DNA of 64,000 bases from Ruminococcus callidus (GTDB taxonomy: Bacteria > Bacillota > Clostridia > Oscillospirales > Ruminococcaceae), in NCBI RefSeq assembly GCF_020709055.1, contig NZ_JAJFCK010000011.1:23550-87549 (forward strand), read 5' to 3'. The translations under genes were made by a program, and so were the position numbers. Each line of letters begins with the position of its first letter. Position 1 is the stretch's first letter. Below are positions 50,322 through 58,638 of this stretch, one piece after another. The notes beneath the pieces were generated by a model, which ran no database searches, was not told the DNA's origin, and worked only from the letters and a program-made list of their open reading frames with translations.

Positions 50322-51440
50322 TTATGTTTCATTTGCGAGCGGACTCTCCGAGAGAATCCAGTTGTTTTCGCCGCTGATTTTTGCTGTATCATCTTCCATG
50401 AGCCACAGGGCTTTCCCTTGCAGCACAGAAGCTGCCCATTGCGAGATGACTTCTGCGGTATCGTCCCCGCTGTCCAGACGGAGGACATAGCCAGAAATGG
50501 CGGTGAACTGCTCCGGCGCAAACGCCTCCGCAGTGCCGTCCTTGGCTTTGGCTGCACTGATTTCCAGGGAAATCGGCTTCCCCTTGGCAGCAGGCAGCAG
50601 CGATTGCAGGAACTGTTGCATTCCAGTCCGGCGGTTTTCCGCCTCCACAGAGCTTCCGATGTAAGCCAGATCAGAATCCCGAAACGGCGGAAATACGGCA
50701 TCAGCAAACCAGATCTGAGAAAAATCCGACGCAGCGATTTCCTGTGTCAATTCCGTCAGGTACTGCAAAGTGACCGTACTCAGCGGACTTGCCCACGGTT
50801 TCCCGCCGTTGTCAGCGGAATTGTCCAGCCACTGGCTGCCGTCTGCGGTCTGGTATCCGGCTTCCACACGGAATTTCGGCAGCAGGTTGTCATAGAGCAG
50901 ACTGCATTCCGCCACCGGCGTCCAGCCCTGTTCCATTGCTGCTGCTGTAATTTGCGGCAGTGTCAGATTGCCCTGTGCTGCACCGCATTGCTTTGCGGTT
51001 TCCACGTTCGTCTGATAGAGCACGGCACCGCCCTGCACTTTCAGCGGGATCACCAAAAGCTTTCCATTCGGTGAATCGCTCCTCGCTTTCGCAAGCGCCT
51101 GCTGCAGCGCATCCGCACTTTGCAGTGCCTCTGCGGAAAGACGCACGCCGGATTCGCAGGCAGCAGCCTCCGTCGGAGCTTCTGTTGCCGGCACTGTTTC
51201 CGTCTGCGTTGCCACAGGAACTGCGGTTGTCGCAGGCTGTGCTGTTTCTGCAACAGAAAGATCCGGTTGCACTTTCCCGTCATATTGCAAAAGCGGTTTT
51301 GCCACGCTGTATCCCACAACACCAATTGCCCCGGCAATCAAAAACGTCAGTGCAACCGACAGGGCAGTCTGTGCCGGATTGGCATTTTTTCGGCGATGCT
51401 TGGAGTACTTGTGTACCTTGGGCTGTCGTTTGGATTTCAC
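50322..51440 (-). CDS. Membrane-anchored protein with DUF4015-like (putative glycoside hydrolase) domain
   Basis: A 372-residue protein: a basic cytoplasmic start, one membrane helix (ALSVALTFLIAGAIGVVGYSV), a Thr/Ala/Pro-rich stretch, and a domain from about residue 100 resembling the DUF4015 TIM-barrel by pattern only. Examples are GKLLVIPLKVQGGAVLYQT, a segment with DGSQWLDNSADNGGKPWASPLS, and TLQYLTELTQEIAASDFSQIWFADAVFPPF, where the family has a DYIRFP-like motif. Here the Asp-Tyr is AD-AV, so activity is doubtful. GTG start at 51440 with GGAGGA upstream. A 17-bp perfect inverted repeat lies directly before the ribosome site. Confidence 0.6.
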   Translation of the reverse strand: MKSKRQPKVHKYSKHRRKNANPAQTALSVALTFLIAGAIGVVGYSVAKPLLQYDGKVQPDLSVAETAQPATTAVPVATQTETVPATEAPTEAAACESGVRLSAEALQSADALQQALAKARSDSPNGKLLVIPLKVQGGAVLYQTNVETAKQCGAAQGNLTLPQITAAAMEQGWTPVAECSLLYDNLLPKFRVEAGYQTADGSQWLDNSADNGGKPWASPLSTVTLQYLTELTQEIAASDFSQIWFADAVFPPFRDSDLAYIGSSVEAENRRTGMQQFLQSLLPAAKGKPISLEISAAKAKDGTAEAFAPEQFTAISGYVLRLDSGDDTAEVISQWAASVLQGKALWLMEDDTAKISGENNWILSESPLANET

Positions 51441-51454
51441 GTCAATTCCTCCTT

Positions 51455-51502
51455 GGGCAGCACTGCGCAAAATGCGCCTGACGGCTTTGCGCAGTGCTGC
51501 CC
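51455..51502 (-). repeat. 17-bp perfect inverted repeat before a ribosome site
   Basis: GGGCAGCACTGCGCAAA (51455-51471) and its exact complement (51486-51502) around a 14-base loop. In the minus-strand mRNA the stem ends right at AAGGAGG of the DUF4015-like gene. There is no T-run, so it is not a standard terminator. Confidence 0.85.
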
Positions 51503-51582
51503 TTGATTTGCCTTTGTGCAGGCGAAAACAATGTTTCGAGCCGAAGGATGTTGAATCAGCTCTCAGGAATCACTGAACAGGT

Positions 51583-52257
51583 TCACACATGCGCAATTGT
51601 ATCTGCTTGTTCCCGAATTGCGGTCATTGCAGCACGTTTATCCTCCTGCCGGAAGAGATAGCTGCCGATGACCAGAAGTTCTGCGCCGGCACGAATGGCT
51701 TCCTGCGACGTTTCGCCGTTGATTCCGCCGTCCACCTCGATCTGATAGGTCAGATGGTGCGCTTCGGCATAGCTGCAGAGCGCCTCCACTTTTTTCATCA
51801 TTTCCCGCATGAAGGACTGTCCGCCGAAGCCAGGTTCCACCGTCATGACAAGCACCACTTCCACTGAATCCAGGTACGGAATGGCAGTTTCCCACGGTGT
51901 GTCCGGCTTGAGCACGATGCCTGCCTTTGCACCAGCCTCGTGAATCAGGCGGATGGTCTCAGCAATGTCGCTGCGGCTCTCTACGTGAAATGTCACCAGA
52001 TCTGCGCCGGCCTCTACAAATTGCACTGCGTATTTTTCAGGATCCTCAATCATCAGGTGAACATCCATAAATAAATCCGAATGCCGGTCGAGTGCTGCCA
52101 GAACCGGCATGCCAAAGGTGATATTTGGAACGAACTGTCCATCCATTACATCAAAATGCAGCATGTCAACACCTGCCTGCCGAAGATCGGCGGCAACTGC
52201 GGCAAGATCTGCTACATCTGCGCTGAGTATTGACGCAGATATTTGCACATGTTTCAA
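51583..52257 (-). CDS. rpe: Ribulose-phosphate 3-epimerase
   Basis: A 224-residue TIM-barrel enzyme of the pentose phosphate pathway. Blocks: ISASILSADVADLA, MLHFDVMDGQFVPNITFG (metal ligands), DVHLMIEDPEKY, VLVMTVEPGFGGQSFM and IEVDGGINGETS with the catalytic Asp. The start is taken as TTG at 52257, 12 bases after AAGGAG; a GTG three codons later is the alternative, and a long ATG-led extension has no homology. It has a strong promoter at 52355-52383. Confidence 0.95.
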   Translation of the reverse strand: MKHVQISASILSADVADLAAVAADLRQAGVDMLHFDVMDGQFVPNITFGMPVLAALDRHSDLFMDVHLMIEDPEKYAVQFVEAGADLVTFHVESRSDIAETIRLIHEAGAKAGIVLKPDTPWETAIPYLDSVEVVLVMTVEPGFGGQSFMREMMKKVEALCSYAEAHHLTYQIEVDGGINGETSQEAIRAGAELLVIGSYLFRQEDKRAAMTAIREQADTIAHV

Positions 52258-52354
52258 GCGTTTGTCGCTCTCCTTTCGTCTATCTCGGACTTCCCGTACC
52301 GGTTCTGCGTTGTCCCGCAGGAAAACAGCATGGAGAAGAGTTCCTCTTATCATC

Positions 52355-52383
52355 ATTATATCTTAAATCTGGATTTTCGTCAA
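52355..52383 (-). promoter_or_regulatory. Promoter of rpe
   Basis: Minus strand TTGACG-N17-TATAAT. It probably also reads into the hprK-murB-rapZ-whiA-dnaE genes. The 413 bases between rpe and fucU otherwise hold only the fucU promoter. Confidence 0.8.
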
Positions 52384-52598
52384 TAGCATTTTTTCGGAGT
52401 GCAGGATTTTTTTGCGGCTTTTTTCGGAAAGCTGCACGAAAAATCGGATTTGTCATTTGTCTGTTATTTTTTTGTAATGCATGAGGAAAGATATGTGTGG
52501 AGACCTCCTGAAATGCTAGATGCCGGAGAATGTTGCGTCACAAAAAACAGGTTTTCTGCAAATCTCTCAGATGAAATGTAAATTTCCGCTGAAAAAGC

Positions 52599-52627
52599 TG
52601 GACATTTGAAAGAAAAAACTGTATAAT
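52599..52627 (+). promoter_or_regulatory. Promoter of fucU
   Basis: TGGACA-N17-TATAAT, 43 bases before the start codon. Confidence 0.65.
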
Positions 52628-52670
52628 AAATAGGGCGTGAAAAAGTACATTCTCAACAGGAGGAATTGTT

Positions 52671-53111
52671 ATGCTGAAACACATTCCTGCAATCCTCACA
52701 CCGGATCTCCTGAAGATCCTGATGGAAATGGGATACGGTGATGAAATCGTAATTGCAGACGGCAATTTTCCGGCAGCAGCGCTGGCGCAGCGGCTGGTTC
52801 GTCTGGACGGGCACGGTGTGCCGGAGGTGCTGCGTGCTGTGATGCAGTTCTTTCCGCTGGATGCCTACACCAAGGAGCCGGTCGCACTCATGGAAGTAGT
52901 GCCGGGAGATCCGGCAGCGCCCGTCATCTGGGATGTCTATCGGGACATTATCGCAGCAGCCGAACCGGAGCGATGTCATTTTGAATTTGTGGAACGGTTC
53001 GCTTTTTACGAGCGTGCCAAGCGGGCATATGCTGTGATCGCCACAGGGGAAACAGAAATCTATGCCAACATCCTGCTGAAAAAGGGTGTTGTCCTACCAG
53101 AAGGTGCCTAA
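52671..53111 (+). CDS. fucU: RbsD/FucU family sugar mutarotase
   Basis: A 146-residue protein of the RbsD/FucU family, which interconverts anomers of fucose or ribose. The start LKHIPAILTPDLLKILMEMGYGDEIVIADGNFPA carries the family His and Asp; the end has RAKRAYAVIATGETEIYANILLKKGVV with the conserved Tyr and Asn. Fucose mutarotase is more likely than ribose pyranase because of the GDEIVIADGNFP block. No fucose or ribose genes lie nearby. AGGAGG precedes the ATG. Confidence 0.88.
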   Translation: MLKHIPAILTPDLLKILMEMGYGDEIVIADGNFPAAALAQRLVRLDGHGVPEVLRAVMQFFPLDAYTKEPVALMEVVPGDPAAPVIWDVYRDIIAAAEPERCHFEFVERFAFYERAKRAYAVIATGETEIYANILLKKGVVLPEGA

Positions 53112-53189
53112 ACAGATACCCTGTTATCTTATTTTTCGTTGGACGCTGCGGAGCAATCCGCAGATTCCATATAAATTCAGTTGCGCAGA

Positions 53190-53230
53190 AGCCGCCTTCG
53201 GGATGCACCCCGGAGGCGGTCTTCTTTTGT
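53190..53230 (+). terminator. Terminator of fucU
   Basis: CCGCCTTCGGG pairs with CCCGGAGGCGG (one mismatch) and is followed by TCTTCTTTTG. Confidence 0.75.
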
Positions 53231-53258
53231 CTGGAAAAAAGTACTTTTGTCGAACATA

Positions 53259-53287
53259 TTGCAAGCAAATTCATAATATGCTATACT
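53259..53287 (+). promoter_or_regulatory. Promoter of a small transcription unit
   Basis: TTGCAA-N17-TATACT, about 30 bases before a strong ribosome site. Confidence 0.6.
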
Positions 53288-53319
53288 GAGAATCTGTTCC
53301 AAAAAGGAGGGAGTTCCAT

Positions 53320-53517
53320 CTGTTTCAATCTTATCATCGGCTGAGAATGGCTGCTGCTGTACTAACGTGTGCAGCACTTCGTCAGGAGCATGCGGAGAAT
53401 CCGCCATCGTTTCCCGTGCCGAAAAAGTCGCTGGAACTGGCAGCAGCGGAAAAGGCAACGCAAATTCTGCTCTGTCTGCCAGCGCTCTGTCCCCATGGCG
53501 AGCCGCTCAAATCATGA
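53320..53517 (+). CDS. Possible small protein with CTG start
   Basis: A 65-codon frame. AAGGAGGG ends 8 bases before a CTG at 53320, the best-placed codon; no ATG, GTG or TTG fits that ribosome site. An in-frame ATG at 53347 is too far downstream. The predicted product starts (M)FQSYHRLRMAAAVLTCAALRQ, a short basic and hydrophobic segment that could enter a membrane or be a signal sequence, then a Pro/Glu/Lys-rich part. It has its own promoter and a strong terminator. I do not recognise it. A small RNA is an alternative reading. Confidence 0.4.
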   Translation: MFQSYHRLRMAAAVLTCAALRQEHAENPPSFPVPKKSLELAAAEKATQILLCLPALCPHGEPLKS

Positions 53518-53555
53518 AAAAAGCTGTACGAGAAAACCCTCGTACAGCTTTTTTT
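53516..53555. terminator. Bidirectional terminator
   Basis: A perfect stem, AAGCTGTACGAG with CTCGTACAGCTT, A-run before and TTTTT after, between the small unit and the convergent cellulase gene. Confidence 0.9.
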
Positions 53556-53576
53556 CGGGAGCTGATCAGATTTTGC

Positions 53577-56207
53577 CTAGTTCTTTTTCAGCTTGACGAT
53601 CTTATAAATGAACACTTCCACAACAATTGCTCCCAGCAGGATTGCGCCGAGTACAATGACCAGTGTCCACGGGAACGCACCGGATGACGATTTCTCCGTG
53701 GAATCATTTGCTTGATTCTGCTGATTGCTGCCGGCGGATGTCTGCGAACTCTCCTCGGAATTTCCGGCAGACGGGTCCAGCTGTTCCGACGCCATAGAAC
53801 CGGTATTGGCAACAATTCCGCCGTTGGCATCGCAGACGAAAGCAGTCAGCCATGCCAGCGGTGCATTCCAGTTGATGGTACACTCGTTCACTGACCACGC
53901 TTCGATGTTGTCCAAGTAGCACTTTGCCGGTGCGATCTCACCCTTCTTCCAACCGCTGCCCTGTACCCACGGATCTTGCATGCCGGAGTTCGGCCCGCCG
54001 ACTAAAACGCCAGCCGGCGCCATGGGATACTCCTCCGAGATCTGGTGCGCCCAGTAGCGGTGGTGGGGATATTGCACAGCGTGACTGCCGTAGCCGGTGA
54101 TGTAGGATACATCCATGGGGTTTCTGCCCAGCAGGTAATCCATGGCGCTTATTACGCCGTTCAGATAATTCTGCTCCCCTGTGAGGTCATAGGCTGCTGC
54201 CAGAATCACCGCATTATCTGCCACAAAGGAATTTGAGCCCCAGACATATCCCGTATCATCGTCCGCATAGCTCAGCTTGCTCTGGGCGTAGGGCTGTCCG
54301 TAGCCCTGCTGTTCCTCCCGGCCGAGGTGCACATCTGCAGCATCTGTAATGGCGTTTGTGACCTTCTCGGCAGCCTTTTTCTCCAAGTCATCCTTGTGCA
54401 GAGCGAGGGAGAGTGTGCCGAGGGCTGCTGTGTTGCCCCAGTCGAAACTTCCGGCAGTGTCTGCATCTTCACCAGCGGAAAGTGTGGCGGGAACGGTATA
54501 GGCAAGGTCGGATTTCTCCAGATCTTTCAGGTATGCCTTTTCGCCGGTGGTCAGATACAGTTCGCAGGCTGCCCAGTAAAATTCATCGTCTGCACAGTCG
54601 TCCCCGTAAGGACCGCCGCCAATGGACTGATCCAAAGGTGCATAGAGATCATCGTGCTTTTTGGCAGCCTCATAGGCATTCTCTGCTGCGGTCAGACACT
54701 CCTTGGCGAAATCCGCATCATACGGTTCCCAAAGACGTGCTGCCTGTGCTGCACATGCTGCAAGGTTCAGGGTTGCGCATGTCGTCGGCGGTTTGAGGAT
54801 GCGTTCTTCCTGATCGTCTGCCGGTGCCATGCCGAGAGCTGTCCACTTGATGTCGTGCACCTTGTGATATGCCATGCCCTGATACGTGCCGTCCTGCACG
54901 ATCATCTTGAGCATCCACTCCATCTCCCAGCGTGCCTCGTCCAGCAAGTCCGGATAGCCGTTCTGCTGTTCCGGAATCTGCATGGTATCGTCAGCATAGC
55001 TGTCTTCTGTCTTACGGGAAACGGCACGCTCATACTGGTTCTGCATCATCCACAGAGCAATACCGCCGTTCACCACGTATTTTCCATGATCGCCGGCATC
55101 GTACCAGCCGCCGGAGACATCCTGTGAACCGCCATTGCTCTGGAGATCGTCCCAGTCCGTTGTGATGCGTGCGGTGTCATTGGAGTGTCCTGCACTGCGT
55201 GCCAGTGCTGCGGCATCCCCGGAGGTAATATACTGGCTCTCAATGGCGATGCCGCTGCGGTTCTGGTAGAAATAGTTGAGGGCATCGAACAGCATGCCGG
55301 AGTAGACTTCTGTTCCGCCGATGGCAAATTCCCGACTGGCAGCGTCCCCTGCCCGAAGCGTGTATGTTCCTGCTTCTTTAAACTCTGAGAAATCCAGAAT
55401 GTGCACCGAATCGCCGGAGTCCGGATCCTCGCCCATAGGCTTGGAAGCGCCAGTGTACACTTCTTTGCCCGATTCATCACACAGAGAGAAATCAACGGCA
55501 TCGGTTTCATCAGAGATCAGCGTCGCCTGTTTCCGGCAGTCCGGAAAATAACCGATCTGGTTAGTAACGATGTCCGCCCGCTGCCACTCCTGCGTTGGAA
55601 CATAGTCGTATTCGTCATTGTCAGTGCAGATTAGGGACATATTATCAAAGGTAAAGACGGTTCCGGCGGGGACGGTATCTCCGCCAACGTGAAACGCCCA
55701 CTCCACCTCTGCAGTTCGCTTTGCAGTAAACGTCCCGTGAAAAGAAACGGTTTGGTTGGCAGTCAGATTCTGCACATTCCAGAATGCATCGAACTGGCTG
55801 TCATCCGGATTGCCATGCCAATCCTCGGTGAACGGCTCGGACATATCGCCGATTTTGGTATAATAGGTGCAGTTGTTGCTGGCGGTGATATCATATGCCA
55901 CTTCATAGGTGCAGCCGGAAACCAGCGTCAAACCACGATGCCGGAACTGGCAGTCCCACCGGTCTTCCCCGCCGTTGGAAGCACCGCCGGGATTATCGAC
56001 GGTAATGCGGTATGCGCCGTCTGTCACCTCGAACGACATCTTTCCGGACGCCGATTCGCAGACGTGCCACGGAAGACCGACACCATCCTCGAAATCTGTC
56101 TGCCCTAGAAGCTGTCCGGCAGAAACAGAGAGTGCCGGTAAGGCACTGCCGGATGTTACAGCAATCGTTAATGCGGTGAGTACGCCTAACACACGATTTT
56201 GTCTCAT
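53577..56207 (-). CDS. Family 9 cellulase with CBM4-like module and C-terminal membrane anchor
   Basis: An 876-residue secreted enzyme. Signal peptide about 1-30. A CBM4/9-like beta-sandwich (about 33-195: DFEDGVGLPWHVCESASGKMSF, WDCQFRHRGLTLVSGCTYEVAYD) follows. An Ig-like CelD_N domain spans about 205-297 (VTNQIGYFPDCRKQATL). The GH9 catalytic domain runs about 300-800, with the Asp pair in GGWYDAGDHGKYV (370-373) and the acid Glu775 in SVNECTINWNAPL. It ends in a Ser/Gln/Asn-rich linker and one membrane helix (about 846-868) with a basic tail, so it is held on the cell rather than in a cellulosome; no dockerin or LPXTG was seen. ATG at 56207 with AAAGGAGG. Confidence 0.94.
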   Translation of the reverse strand: MRQNRVLGVLTALTIAVTSGSALPALSVSAGQLLGQTDFEDGVGLPWHVCESASGKMSFEVTDGAYRITVDNPGGASNGGEDRWDCQFRHRGLTLVSGCTYEVAYDITASNNCTYYTKIGDMSEPFTEDWHGNPDDSQFDAFWNVQNLTANQTVSFHGTFTAKRTAEVEWAFHVGGDTVPAGTVFTFDNMSLICTDNDEYDYVPTQEWQRADIVTNQIGYFPDCRKQATLISDETDAVDFSLCDESGKEVYTGASKPMGEDPDSGDSVHILDFSEFKEAGTYTLRAGDAASREFAIGGTEVYSGMLFDALNYFYQNRSGIAIESQYITSGDAAALARSAGHSNDTARITTDWDDLQSNGGSQDVSGGWYDAGDHGKYVVNGGIALWMMQNQYERAVSRKTEDSYADDTMQIPEQQNGYPDLLDEARWEMEWMLKMIVQDGTYQGMAYHKVHDIKWTALGMAPADDQEERILKPPTTCATLNLAACAAQAARLWEPYDADFAKECLTAAENAYEAAKKHDDLYAPLDQSIGGGPYGDDCADDEFYWAACELYLTTGEKAYLKDLEKSDLAYTVPATLSAGEDADTAGSFDWGNTAALGTLSLALHKDDLEKKAAEKVTNAITDAADVHLGREEQQGYGQPYAQSKLSYADDDTGYVWGSNSFVADNAVILAAAYDLTGEQNYLNGVISAMDYLLGRNPMDVSYITGYGSHAVQYPHHRYWAHQISEEYPMAPAGVLVGGPNSGMQDPWVQGSGWKKGEIAPAKCYLDNIEAWSVNECTINWNAPLAWLTAFVCDANGGIVANTGSMASEQLDPSAGNSEESSQTSAGSNQQNQANDSTEKSSSGAFPWTLVIVLGAILLGAIVVEVFIYKIVKLKKN

Positions 56208-56275
56208 GCTTTTCCTCCTTTGTCCTCTTTTCAGCGCTTTTTCAAACGCCAATATTCATAGATTCCATGTTACAA

Positions 56276-56304
56276 ATCATATCATATTTCAGGCGATTTG
56301 TAAA
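56276..56304 (-). promoter_or_regulatory. Promoter of the GH9 gene
   Basis: Minus strand TTTACA-N17-TATGAT. It is back to back with the patatin promoter, only 16 bases apart, so shared control is possible. Confidence 0.7.
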
Positions 56305-56320
56305 GCTTGCGCACGAAAAC

Positions 56321-56349
56321 TTGACAGAATTCGAGAAATTTCGTATAAT
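56321..56349 (+). promoter_or_regulatory. Promoter of the patatin-like gene
   Basis: TTGACA-N17-TATAAT, about 125 bases before the start codon. Confidence 0.85.
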
Positions 56350-56380
56350 AGAAAACAGTTGTATGGATAAAACGACACGT

Positions 56381-56444
56381 GCCGCAATTCCAAAATGTGC
56401 GTTGATGCGAAGAAATGCTGAGATGTGCTGTCTGGAATTGCGGT
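56381..56444 (+). promoter_or_regulatory. Leader stem of the patatin-like gene
   Basis: GCCGCAATTCCA (56381-56392) pairs with TGGAATTGCGGT (56433-56444), closing a 40-base loop in the leader. A frame of up to 38 codons from an ATG near 56364 passes through it and ends in ATGA with the patatin start, but lacks a ribosome site. Confidence 0.45.
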
Positions 56445-56472
56445 ATGTATTCGTGAGAAAGGAGGAACGAGA

Positions 56473-57345
56473 ATGATCGGACTTGCTCTGGAGGGCGGTG
56501 CAGACCGCTGCGCATTTACCGCCGGTGTGGTAGATGTGCTGATGCGGCACCAGTTCTATGCTTCCGCAGCATCCGGAACTTCTGCCGGTGCCGGATGCGT
56601 TTTGAACTATCGCTCCAAGCAGCCGGGGCTCTTCCGACAGATGATGCTCATGCAGAACGAAAAGCCGTACTTCGGCATTTGTCACATGCTGCGGACGGGA
56701 CGCTTTTTGAATCTGAATGAAATGGCATCCCAATATGCGGAACAGCTGAACTTTCCCGATTACTTTCGCTTCTCTATGCAGACAGATTGCGTGGCGACCT
56801 GCTGTGAGAACGGTGAGTCAGCGTACCTGACAGGCAACAATAAAAAAGTTGAGATTTTACAGGCGCTGCAGGCATCCTGTGCGCTGCCAATGATCTGCGC
56901 TCCTGTTGAAATTGACGGCAGGCACTACGTAGACGGGAGCATTGCAGACCCCATTCCGTTTCAGCATTTGCTGGAACAGGGGTGTCAGAAAGTGATCGTA
57001 GTTCTGACGGGACACGATGGGTGTCAGCCGACGGATTACCGGAAATTCCGTCCGCTCTTATCTGTCGCCTATCGGAAACGATATCCGGCGCTGCATCATG
57101 CACTGCTGCACCGCATTGCACGCTATCAGGAACAAATCGTGCGAATGCAGCAGGCGCAAAAAACAGGGGCAGTGTTTGTGATTCAGCCAGAGGTTCGTTC
57201 CATTCCGCTGTTCACCAGAGATACGCAAAAAATCGATCAATACTACCGGCACGGGTGCGAACTGACAGAACGCATCTGGCCAGCGCTGGAAACATGGCTG
57301 TCTGCCGAAAATATGCCAAAAAGCTATTTTTCTTTTCTTTCTTAA
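56473..57345 (+). CDS. Patatin-like phospholipase
   Basis: A 290-residue soluble lipid acyl hydrolase. The oxyanion-hole segment is LALEGGADRCAFTAGVV, the nucleophile elbow ASGTSAGAGC (Ser37), and the Asp lies in YVDGSIADPIPFQ near residue 155, with DGS in place of the common DGG. It belongs to the bacterial YjjU/RssA-like group; the lipid substrate is unknown. ATG at 56473 follows AAAGGAGG by 7 bases. It diverges from the GH9 gene. Confidence 0.88.
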   Translation: MIGLALEGGADRCAFTAGVVDVLMRHQFYASAASGTSAGAGCVLNYRSKQPGLFRQMMLMQNEKPYFGICHMLRTGRFLNLNEMASQYAEQLNFPDYFRFSMQTDCVATCCENGESAYLTGNNKKVEILQALQASCALPMICAPVEIDGRHYVDGSIADPIPFQHLLEQGCQKVIVVLTGHDGCQPTDYRKFRPLLSVAYRKRYPALHHALLHRIARYQEQIVRMQQAQKTGAVFVIQPEVRSIPLFTRDTQKIDQYYRHGCELTERIWPALETWLSAENMPKSYFSFLS

Positions 57346-57399
57346 TCGAAGTATTCGATATATTCTTGTACTTCGGTTTTATTTTCTAAAAAAATAAGC

Positions 57400-57428
57400 T
57401 TGACTTTTATACAGAGTTATGCTATAAT
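57400..57428 (+). promoter_or_regulatory. Promoter of the tRNA cluster
   Basis: TTGACT-N17-TATAAT, about 50 bases before tRNA-Gly. Confidence 0.82.
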
Positions 57429-57480
57429 AATATAGTCGCCGGTGAGGTTCACAAAAAAAACAAACGAGCGATTGAAAACT

Positions 57481-57554
<74 letters not shown>

Positions 57555-57558
57555 AGAA

Positions 57559-57635
57559 GCGCCTTTAACTCAGCTGGATAGAGTAACTGCCTTCTAAGCA
57601 GTAAGCCACTGGTTCGAATCCAGTAAGGCGCGCCA
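57559..57635 (+). tRNA. tRNA-Arg(TCT)
   Basis: Acceptor GCGCCTT/AAGGCGC is perfect, the anticodon loop CTTCTAA gives TCT, the T-loop is GTTCGAATC, and CCA is encoded. It follows tRNA-Gly by 4 bases. Confidence 0.95.
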
Positions 57636-57661
57636 AATCGTCCCGCTGAGGACGCATATAT

Positions 57662-57739
57662 GGTGGGTGTAGCTTAGCTGGTTAAAGCGTCGGATTGTGG
57701 TCCCGAAGATCGTGGGTTCGAATCCCATCTCCCACCCCA
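57662..57739 (+). tRNA. tRNA-His(GTG)
   Basis: The anticodon loop TTGTGGT gives GTG. The G at 57662 is the histidine-specific G-1, facing C73, and CCA is encoded. The acceptor GTGGGTG/CTCCCAC has a T-T mismatch at pair 6-67. Confidence 0.92.
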
Positions 57740-57747
57740 CCAAAGTA

Positions 57748-57778
57748 AAACCGTTCTTCCAAAGAAGAGCGGTTTTTT
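57748..57778 (+). terminator. Terminator of the tRNA cluster
   Basis: AACCGTTCTTC pairs with GAAGAGCGGTT (one G-U) and is followed by TTTTTT. Confidence 0.88.
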
Positions 57779-57806
57779 GTTGTCTTTATTTCCAGACACA
57801 CAGAAC

Positions 57807-57846
57807 AAAACCCGGCAAGCGAAACATTTTCGCCTACCGGGTTTTG
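57807..57846 (-). terminator. Terminator of the amino-acid ABC operon
   Basis: AAAACCCGG...GCGAAA pairs with TTTCGC...CCGGGTTTT, giving a T-run on the minus strand directly behind the ATPase gene. Confidence 0.82.
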
Positions 57847-57861
57847 CTTTATAGAACCGAC

Positions 57862-58626
57862 TCAGTCCGCATAATGGTTCAGGAACTGCTGGGTACGCTC
57901 TTTTTTCGGATGTACGAAAATCTCGTCCGGTGTACCCTCTTCGATGATCATGCCGTCCGCCATAAAGATGACACGGTCAGAAACCGCCTGCGCAAAGCGC
58001 ATTTCATGAGTGACGATCACCATGGTCATGTGATCCTCTGCCAGAAGCCGGATGACTTCCAGGATCTCTCCGGTCAGCTCCGGATCCAGCGCCGAGGTTG
58101 GCTCGTCAAAGAACAGGATGGACGGCGAGAGTGCCAGCGCACGCACAATGGCAACACGCTGCTGCTGTCCGCCGGACAGCTCACAGGGATAGGCAGCGGT
58201 TTTCTGCTCCAACCCCACCTTTTTCAGCAGACGAATCGCCACCTCTTCCGCCTCCTGTTTGGAGCGCTTCAGCAGCAAGCGCTGCGGCTCTACGATGTTT
58301 TTCATCACGGAGTAGTGCGGGAACAGGTTGAAGTTCTGGAACACCAGCCCGAAGTACTTCTGAATCTGCTGGAACTGCTTTTTCGGCGCATAGACAACCT
58401 TTCCGGCTTCTGTCGTCTGTGCTGCGACCTCCCCCATATAGGCGATAGAACCGCCGCTCAGCGTTTCCAAAAAGGTGGCGCAGCGGAGTAAGGTGGACTT
58501 TCCCGAACCGGACGGCCCGATGATGGAGACCACTTCCCCTTTCCGAACCGTCAGGGAGATGTCTTTCAGCACCTGCACATCGTTGAACTGTTTTTTCAAA
58601 TGTGTGATCGTTAAATATTCTTCCAC
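57862..58626 (-). CDS. Polar amino-acid ABC transporter, ATP-binding protein
   Basis: A 254-residue ATPase of the GlnQ/TcyN type energising amino-acid import. Walker A GPSGSGKS is at residues 37-44, the Q-loop in [16 protein letters not shown], signature LSGGQQQR, Walker [16 protein letters not shown] and the switch His in [12 protein letters not shown]. It follows the permease gene by 12 bases and ends at the operon terminator. Substrate cannot be fixed from the ATPase. Confidence 0.93.
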   Translation of the reverse strand: MEEYLTITHLKKQFNDVQVLKDISLTVRKGEVVSIIGPSGSGKSTLLRCATFLETLSGGSIAYMGEVAAQTTEAGKVVYAPKKQFQQIQKYFGLVFQNFNLFPHYSVMKNIVEPQRLLLKRSKQEAEEVAIRLLKKVGLEQKTAAYPCELSGGQQQRVAIVRALALSPSILFFDEPTSALDPELTGEILEVIRLLAEDHMTMVIVTHEMRFAQAVSDRVIFMADGMIIEEGTPDEIFVHPKKERTQQFLNHYAD

Positions 58627-58638
58627 GATGTGCCCTCC

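Noticed and set aside
53369..53596. Alternative 75-codon frame in the small transcription unit
   Set aside because: It crosses the terminator hairpin and has no ribosome site; the frame at 53320-53517 fits promoter, ribosome site and terminator better.
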